Position numbers and translations under genes: made by a program. Positions 57,871-64,000 of a DNA stretch of 64,000 bases are shown one piece after another. This DNA is from Reticulitermes speratus. Its lineage: Eukaryota > Arthropoda > Insecta > Blattodea > Rhinotermitidae. Location of the stretch: positions 34,708,908 through 34,772,907 of the forward strand of contig JAJKFL010000003.1 in assembly GCA_021186555.1 (NCBI GenBank), given 5' to 3'. The number at the start of each line of letters is the position of its first letter. Position 1 is the first letter of the stretch. The notes below the pieces were generated by a model. The model ran no database searches. It was not told the origin of the DNA and was given only the letters and a program-made list of their open reading frames with translations.

Positions 57871-58024
57871 ATGGCAGCATCGTTAAACAGCACACTGAAG
57901 GCTTAAATAAAATAGAAATGGTGTTTAGATTTGCATCTTTGGCCACATGTCTCTGAAAGCCTCAAATCTCGAGTTTTAGACATAAGCTGATTAGCTAAAT
58001 TTAGCTAACACTTCACAACTCTAG

Positions 58025-58060
<36 letters not shown>

Positions 58061-58815
58061 CGTTGTCTGTCTTACGACAGGTACATATCCTCTTCCAAAG
58101 TCAGTTCTCCAGACAGTGCGATCTAGTGCTCCCTCTTTCAGTTTCCAGTAACTTCTCGTTTTCCTAAGGTCAACCAGTAGCTGCTAACGTCTTATTCCTC
58201 TTCTTCCCCCTTCTTTCCGTCCCTTCTCTCATTACTTCAATAATGTGTTATACAAGGCAGTATCTACGCAAGATATGACCAATACAGTTAGTCGTCCTTC
58301 GTTTTATTGTATGTAGAATGTTACTTTCCTACTCGACTCTTCGTAATACTTCTTAACGTTTCACACGATCGGTCCCAATGATATTTTCCACCTTCTCCAG
58401 CACCACATTTTAAAACTTTCCAGGTATTTCTGATCTACTTTTCGAAATGTCCAAATTTAAGCACCGTAGAAAGCTGTTCTCTAAATGTAGCACTTCAATA
58501 GTTTCTTAAATTAAATTTAGTTTTCTGGTGAAAAAGTTCTTTTTATTGCACACTCATTTCGCAATGACCATCCTGGATTTAATTTCAGTGTAGGGTACAT
58601 CTTGCATAATTTATCAGGTTACCCAAATAGATGAAATATTCTACATTCTTCAGTTGTTTTTGATCCATTATAGTCTATATTGGGGATGGTTGCCTTGAGA
58701 TTCTCATTACCTTAGTTTTTCTCCACATATATTTCCATTCCATAGCGTCTTCCAACTTCAATTAGTCTCTAAGTTGTGCCCTGTAGTACGTTTCTTCCTT
58801 AGCCAGTAGCACCAG
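58025..58815 (-). pseudogene. Second decayed LINE reverse-transcriptase copy
   Basis: Collinear with 9952-10713 on the minus strand, from TGTCTTACGACAGG at its 3' end to GCCAGTAGCACCAG where homology stops. It therefore ends just short of the YADD box. Many frameshifts and stops; none of the protein is continuous. Its 3' tail is a (GAT)n tract (58025-58060 as TCA/ATC on plus), showing the tail type of this LINE. Confidence 0.8.
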
Positions 58816-58878
58816 TAATACGTTTTAAATTCTAATTGCAGTTTATGCTTAGACAACGACTCCAGTAACTCGAAGACA
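58816..58878. other. Short unassigned spacer
   Basis: Nothing recognised. Confidence 0.4.
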
Positions 58879-58991
58879 ATCTTCCAGATACTATTCAGTT
58901 AACCAACAAATGCACAATGTTTGTGCATTTGTTGGCTAACTGAATAGTGAGTGAAAATGCACGGTGAAAGCAATATAAAATCTTCCAGATA
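58879..58991. mobile_element. Mini foldback element with target duplication
   Basis: ATCTTCCAGATA at 58879-58890 and 58980-58991 is a perfect 12-bp target duplication around 89 bases. The insert is a near-perfect palindrome (arms CTATTCAGTTAACCAACAAA with one mismatch) followed by a tail that, on the minus strand, reads GCTTTCACCGTGCATTTTC. Same tail and CCAACAAATGCAC arm core as the 46670 element, in opposite orientation. Confidence 0.85.
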
Positions 58992-59040
58992 ATTTTAACA
59001 GTTACTGTCCACATCTTGTGTGATATTCTCATTGCACGGG

Positions 59041-59328
59041 TCATTTTGTAGTTCTTGGATACCTGTGTAATAATTGTCATTTTGTAGTTCTTGGATACCT
59101 GTGTAATATTTGTCATTTTGTAGTTCTTGGATACCTGTGTAATATTTGCCATTTTGTAGTTCTTGGATACCTGTGTAATATTTGTCATTTTGTAGTTCTT
59201 GGATACCTGTGTAATATTTGTCATTTTGTAGTTCTTGGATACCTGTGTAATATTTGTCATTTTGTAGTTCTTGGATACCTGTGAAATATTTGTCATTTTG
59301 TAGTTCTTGGATACCCGTGCAATATTCC
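59041..59328. repeat. Minisatellite, eight 36-bp units
   Basis: Units starting TCATTTTGTAGTTCTTGGAT recur every 36 bases from 59041 to 59293 with very few changes. The period is a multiple of three and lacks stops in two minus frames, producing repetitive frames of 145 and 119 codons (VSKNYKMTNITQ and GIQELQNDKYYT). ATTGCACGGGT (59031-59041) and ACCCGTGCAAT (59313-59323) are exact inverses at the two edges of the array. Confidence 0.95.
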
Positions 59329-59329
59329 T

Positions 59330-61085
59330 CACCGAGACGTTGGAAGAGCTTCAAAAAACAATCAAGATACGCCCCGAAATATTAACCATAATATTAACAG
59401 TGTAAACACACTGGTAACTATACCCACCACCTGTTGCAATATAAAGGTACTATTCATTTCGTTGGCATAATGCATTTTTGTATTTCGTGTAATTCATGTA
59501 AGTCATGTAATTCAGCAGTTCGTCCCTAAACAGCAATAACGGCTTGGACATGTAACGGACACGATCTACGTTGTTTATCAAGTAGGACCTGAAAGGTATA
59601 AAGGTGAAAACCAACTTCAGGGGGTAAATATTGATCTTTAAAGTGCAGAATTAGAGTATTTGGACTCGATTTAATTGGCTCTTAGATACGGTCCACCTGC
59701 CAATTTTTGTGAAGTAGGAAATTAAATTTGGAAGTCCCAAAAATGGCAGAAAACTTTTGAGCAGCTGATCCATTATATAGCCTGTTCTGCTTAAGAAGGA
59801 AGCAGTATTTACGAATACTAAACGTGGCCGTAAGCCTCTGAAAGGTTGAGCGCATTGCGTGCCCTCTGTTGAATGTATATGAAGTTATATCGATTTTTCT
59901 TTACTAACCCATTATTTTGCTCTTTGGCTAATGAACGCAGTGTTTGCATTATAACTGAAGACGGCCGGTGCTACGTGGTATAGTGTATGATTTAAATTTA
60001 GGGGTTATGCAACAGAATTGCTATAAATATGACAAATCTACGCCTTTGGCCTTTTGTCTTCTTGGTCCCTAAAGAATGCGTTGTTATTTAACATGATTTG
60101 TAATGGCCTTGAACATCAACATGTTGTGATATAACGCCATGTCGAGTAATAGAATTTGACGATGCTTCAAAGGAACCCTCCAGCACTTTTCGTAGGACAG
60201 AATGCTAATTCTCGCAAAAGTGCCCAAATAAAGCCACTTTTGTTTATCAAGGAGTACGACTTTGACCTTCCTAGTAATTTCGCTCGGGGAAGTCATTGAA
60301 CCAGTAACCGATGTAGTCCAATTAAAATATTTTGTGCTGAAGTTCAGCTGTGTTTTATGAGGATGTATTAATTCTTCTTAACGAGATAAAAGTTTCTGTT
60401 GTAGGTCTATCTGTTGCGTAAGTTGTGCTCTAGCCTTGTTATAAACACGGCACCTGAAAAATGGGGACAAGTGGTAAGAGATAGAGGATTCTATTTTTTG
60501 AGGATATATACGTTGTCTGCAGGCTTCGTCCGCAAATGAGGCACACCCGCCCACTCTGTCAGGGACAAATTTTTACCCCTGATTAAAGATCTGTATTCTT
60601 TCTAAAGATTATTAATATTCCTTAGCTGCTATATTTGCAAAATAATAAATCCAATTAAAATTCCATCATAATATAAATAAACTAAATATGTGCTTATACA
60701 ACACGCCATTTTTATCACTAAATATTATAGCATGTTTATGTAGTGTCTTTCAGCTGTACCGAGAACCACACAAAATGGCTTCGAATTACTAAGGGAGTCG
60801 TAATTTAAGGGGTCCCAAATGCTGATGAAAGATCCGTAAAATAATATATCTGTTATTCTACGCTTTACGTAACATACAGTTCCAAATAAATATGCGAATG
60901 TTATCATGATACACTTTACTTCGGTGTTACCTCATCTCTGATACCTCTAGTACAGCAGGTAATTTTGCTACCACCGCGCACGTATCACACAGAAAATTCG
61001 AAAATTTTAGTTTTAGATCTACATACACTTTGATTTATTTACGTCAGCTCTAAATTAAATGGTTGATAGACCCGGCAAAGTTATC
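59330..61085. other. No gene seen
   Basis: AT-rich. ACTGAAGACGGCCGGTGC near 59954 is a faint resemblance to the CTGAAGATGG motif. Otherwise unrecognised. Confidence 0.45.
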
Positions 61086-61089
61086 CGCT

Positions 61090-61345
61090 ACAGGAAACCA
61101 ACTCTCACCCACAAATAATTTTCCACCACATTCAATCCTCGCACTATCCACCACCCACAAATACATCCCAAGCCCCTATTAAAATGACCGCAATCCCATT
61201 TATAAACATACATAGGGAAAAAATCCTACTCATCCCCTTGCGCACAAAATGACCACGTTTTGGTGATAAGCTATACCACCCCTCTCCCTTTAGTAAACCC
61301 CTCAACACACCCCACACCCTCCACTATTTTCCTTCCACCCATAAA
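61090..61345. other. G-poor, A/C-rich strand-asymmetric segment
   Basis: On the plus strand G is nearly absent while C and A dominate (CACACCCCACACCCTCCACT, CCACCACCCACAAATACATC). Probably a diverged repeat or low-complexity tract; no unit length is evident. Confidence 0.5.
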
Positions 61346-61349
61346 AATA

Positions 61350-63945
61350 ACCAACACTTCGGCTGGACATGTTTGATTTGTAGCGTTAATTTTAATTTTC
61401 ATACCGAAGCTGCCCCTTCTTTATTCATCAAGTAGACCCATACGCACTGCATTGCTACTACACACGAAATGTGCACAGAGAGGAGAGAGGAAAGAGGGAA
61501 ATGAAAAGTAGAAAGAGAGGGGAACTTCATTATTTTACGTTGGTTCAACTCACCATGAATATGCATGGCAACAACCTCACATTGCAGAGAATTATGTTAT
61601 AGGCGTTTCGGCTACCTGACAATGACGAATCCATGGAAGGCTGAAGTGTGCACACATATTTCTCGACATTTATTATAAAATCATTAAAAATATTTTTATA
61701 ATCAAAATTTTACACTTAAATATCCAAATTTAGAGCTGAGTCAATTAACAAATATATAGTGAGGCTGGCTTTTACAGTATTTAATTCATTACCTCTAAAG
61801 GAGCAAGAAGTTAATCTCAGTTCCTGCTTCTTGGAAAACATACTGCCTGTCCGTTACAAGGAGTGAATTTGTTAATGTTACGCAGAGAGTAAAGTAATCG
61901 ATGTTTGTTTGGAAACTATATTAAAATTATAACGTAAGGTATTATGAGGCTAATATGCAGAGTTTTCCTTATTAAATCACGTGGTATGCATAGTTATTAC
62001 TGCTCTTTAAAGGCAGTAGTCCACAATTTTCAAATATCTAGGAGCTATCTCCAAATTCTCTTCGCCAGAAAGATGACATGTAGCTCCATACTGAGGACCT
62101 ACAATTCTGGAGTTGATCTATGACGCTTTTAGCTAGGTGCATACGAAATAATAGGTTTATGGGTGGGGAAAAGGTAAAATAATTACTAATTAAAGTAAAA
62201 TTAAATAATAGTGCTGAGAATATTAGGCGTCACTGTATAAAAGTTTGTGGCCCAAGTTACCAGGGGACCCATATTTGCGCACCCCTGCTTTAAAGGCTTA
62301 ATAACAGAGGGAAACTTATTGAGAACAAAACGTCCTAATGGTACAAAGTAAGGTCAATCTAAGGAAATAATATGAAGTGATTGCTGTTAGGCAGTCTTGT
62401 AAATAATCAAAAATATCTGAAGGCATATCAAATGATGAAAACTAAATTGTCGAGTAACCTGGCAGTATAAGAAGCCTTTAAAAATTTCATAATTAATACA
62501 AATAAGCTTGCAGCTTGTTCAGCAACCTAGTCATTACAATCCCAATGAATTGTAGAGCACACAGGGCATGACAATTTGATGTGACTGTACCAAATGTAGA
62601 AAATATTAGTTTACTAAATAAAATATAAAGTCCCTTGTATTTTGCATGTAGATCAGTACGTGTCGTTGGCTAAAATTAAACCCATAAATTGACCATAATC
62701 TCCGTATTAAGTGCTGGATGTAAAACTCCATTTCTACACAGCTTGTTTTATATTAGCGGAAGATAAGATATATGACGTTCAATTTTGAGGCACTTCTTAC
62801 TACATTCTGTTTAAAACAGTAAATTAATATTGGATAAATCAAAAGTTTTGTAAACTAATTAAGCTTTCAGTAAACTACGCTCTATTGATCTGAACATTGA
62901 GGAAGCTGGGCTATAGCTTTGAGTGAGATGAGTGCTCAGTAGTCAGTGCTCTGAAATTCAGTAATCATTCGTGGCCTATATTAGGATTTACATCATTATT
63001 CGTCTCAGGAGTTTGAGAGAAAACCTCGGAAGATTTGAATTATGACAGCTGGTAATTCACCCATGATTCTAAGCGGATATGTAATAAATGAAAATTTACA
63101 GCGTTACACCTGGGATTAACGGACTTTTAATAATGAAAATTTGTGTTAGCAAGACTGATTTCCTTTTCCTAGTTTTGTGTTATTGATGGAATGTCTTCCC
63201 CCTTGTACACTGCATGCTGACAAATGCGATTGTGCAATGTGGCCAAACGGTCGATTGTCAGACACAACACAGACGATTTCAATTTATGTGAAATAGAATG
63301 TCATGAAGTAAACTAGATTTGAATTAGGTTAGCTGATAACAAGCTGTCAGTTCTTAATTTATTAAATTCTAAGTGCATTAATTAACTCTAAGGAATTGCG
63401 TAGAACATTTAATTATTTTATTTTAATCTTAATCAATGAAGGCTGTAGAAAAAAAACTACCTATATGATAACTACTGACCTATTTAAAAAATCTAAAGAT
63501 AACACAACATAAATTAAATACGGAAGGGAAGAACGAGGACTGTAATTACAGGATTATAATATTAACTATGCTGCAAAGTCATCTTGTTTTCTGTGGTCAG
63601 ATTTTTTTTTTCATAACACGGAAGTAGTGAAGAAAAATTGAGTCTTTTAATTAGTTGGAAAGATAAAGTACAAGTATTTCAAATTACATGTTACATATGT
63701 GTATAACCGTTAAGATAAACATGCTTTGCCTCTAAGCTTCTTATGTCTCGTTCACATATGTTCCAGAGGACTAGTATGCAGTTAATGACTTCACATGTTA
63801 GCAAATTCAAATAAAATCAAGGAGAAATATATTCTGAACACTAAGCTATTATTAAATGAGTCGAAGTAAATTTGGGTATGACACCTTACATAGAAGTTTA
63901 TCGTTATAAAAATATTTAATAAAATAGGTTATAGGGTAAACCGGG
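61350..63945. other. Long AT-rich stretch, no gene seen
   Basis: 61595-61625 contains GGCGTTTCGGCTACCTGACA, whose inverse (TCAGGTAGCCGAAACGCC) again resembles a hammerhead/Penelope motif without the CUGANGA core. Nothing else recognised. Confidence 0.45.
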
Positions 63946-63949
63946 TCCA

Positions 63950-64000
63950 AAACTCACTCCATGAAGGCGCATAAGTGACGTTAGAATAAAGTCCATTTAC
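63950..64000 (-). repeat. Possible SINE family B tail, cut by window edge
   Basis: CTCCATGAAGGCGCATAAGTG resembles GCCATGAAGGCGTATAGGGG at 53147. Too short to be sure. Confidence 0.3.

Noticed and set aside
59041..59328. CRISPR array
   Set aside because: Contiguous 36-mers with no spacers; ordinary minisatellite.
58895..59354. 145- and 119-codon repetitive minus-strand frames
   Set aside because: Both come from the 36-bp minisatellite, whose period is a multiple of three.

Overview
The window is AT-rich eukaryotic DNA dominated by interspersed repeats. I found no host protein-coding exon I can defend, no rRNA, no functional tRNA gene and no bacterial-style operon. The repeat mix points to an insect with a large genome: tRNA-headed SINEs whose antisense translations resemble spurious 'hypothetical proteins' I remember from cockroach and termite annotations, LINE 3' ends ending in a conserved W..A..A...R-GL/RVS stop, and an excess of TAGGCCTA. 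A cockroach-like (Blattodea) genome is my best guess, from memory of repeat families rather than a search. Most of the window looks like intergenic or long-intron sequence.

Layout. 1-172 (minus) is the N-terminus of a LINE ORF1/gag-like protein cut by the window edge. 291-380, 15074-15332 and 31415-31671 are one SINE family (A). 1.9-2.4 kb is a decayed ~130-bp tandem repeat. 3.5-3.75 kb is a GC-rich island that could be a promoter or first exon. 7996 has a juxtaposed splice acceptor and donor resembling a recursive-splicing site. 9952-10836 (minus) is a decayed LINE reverse transcriptase that keeps YADD; 58025-58815 is a second, shorter copy. SINE family B occurs at least nine times (12.2, 16.7, 21.9, 27.4, 27.7, 33.7, 39.1, 47.4 and 55.8 kb), family C four times (2.7, 48.9, 51.8, 57.7 kb), and a full-length family D SINE with a perfect 16-bp target duplication is at 38367-38779. 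LINE 3' ends are at 13.3, 42.1, 47.7 and 56.4 kb. Two coding-frame-compatible minisatellites (21 bp and 36 bp units) are at 50.7 and 59.0 kb.

The most interesting structure is a family of three foldback elements (46670-47255, 51379-51461, 58891-58979). They share a single-copy tail containing ACCGTGCAT next to inverted arms related to CCAACAAATGCAC, and each is flanked by a 12-13 bp target duplication. The largest carries in each 160-bp arm a near-canonical hammerhead ribozyme core (CTGATGA ... GAAA with matching short stems). Inverted arms plus an extra tail plus hammerhead motifs resemble Penelope-like retroelements, so these look like short non-autonomous relatives. Related CTGANGATGG...GAAAC motifs recur at five other sites, consistent with several such families.

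The elements do not form a pathway. LINE-encoded proteins would be expected to mobilise SINEs in trans, and the foldback elements would need an unseen Penelope-like polymerase elsewhere.
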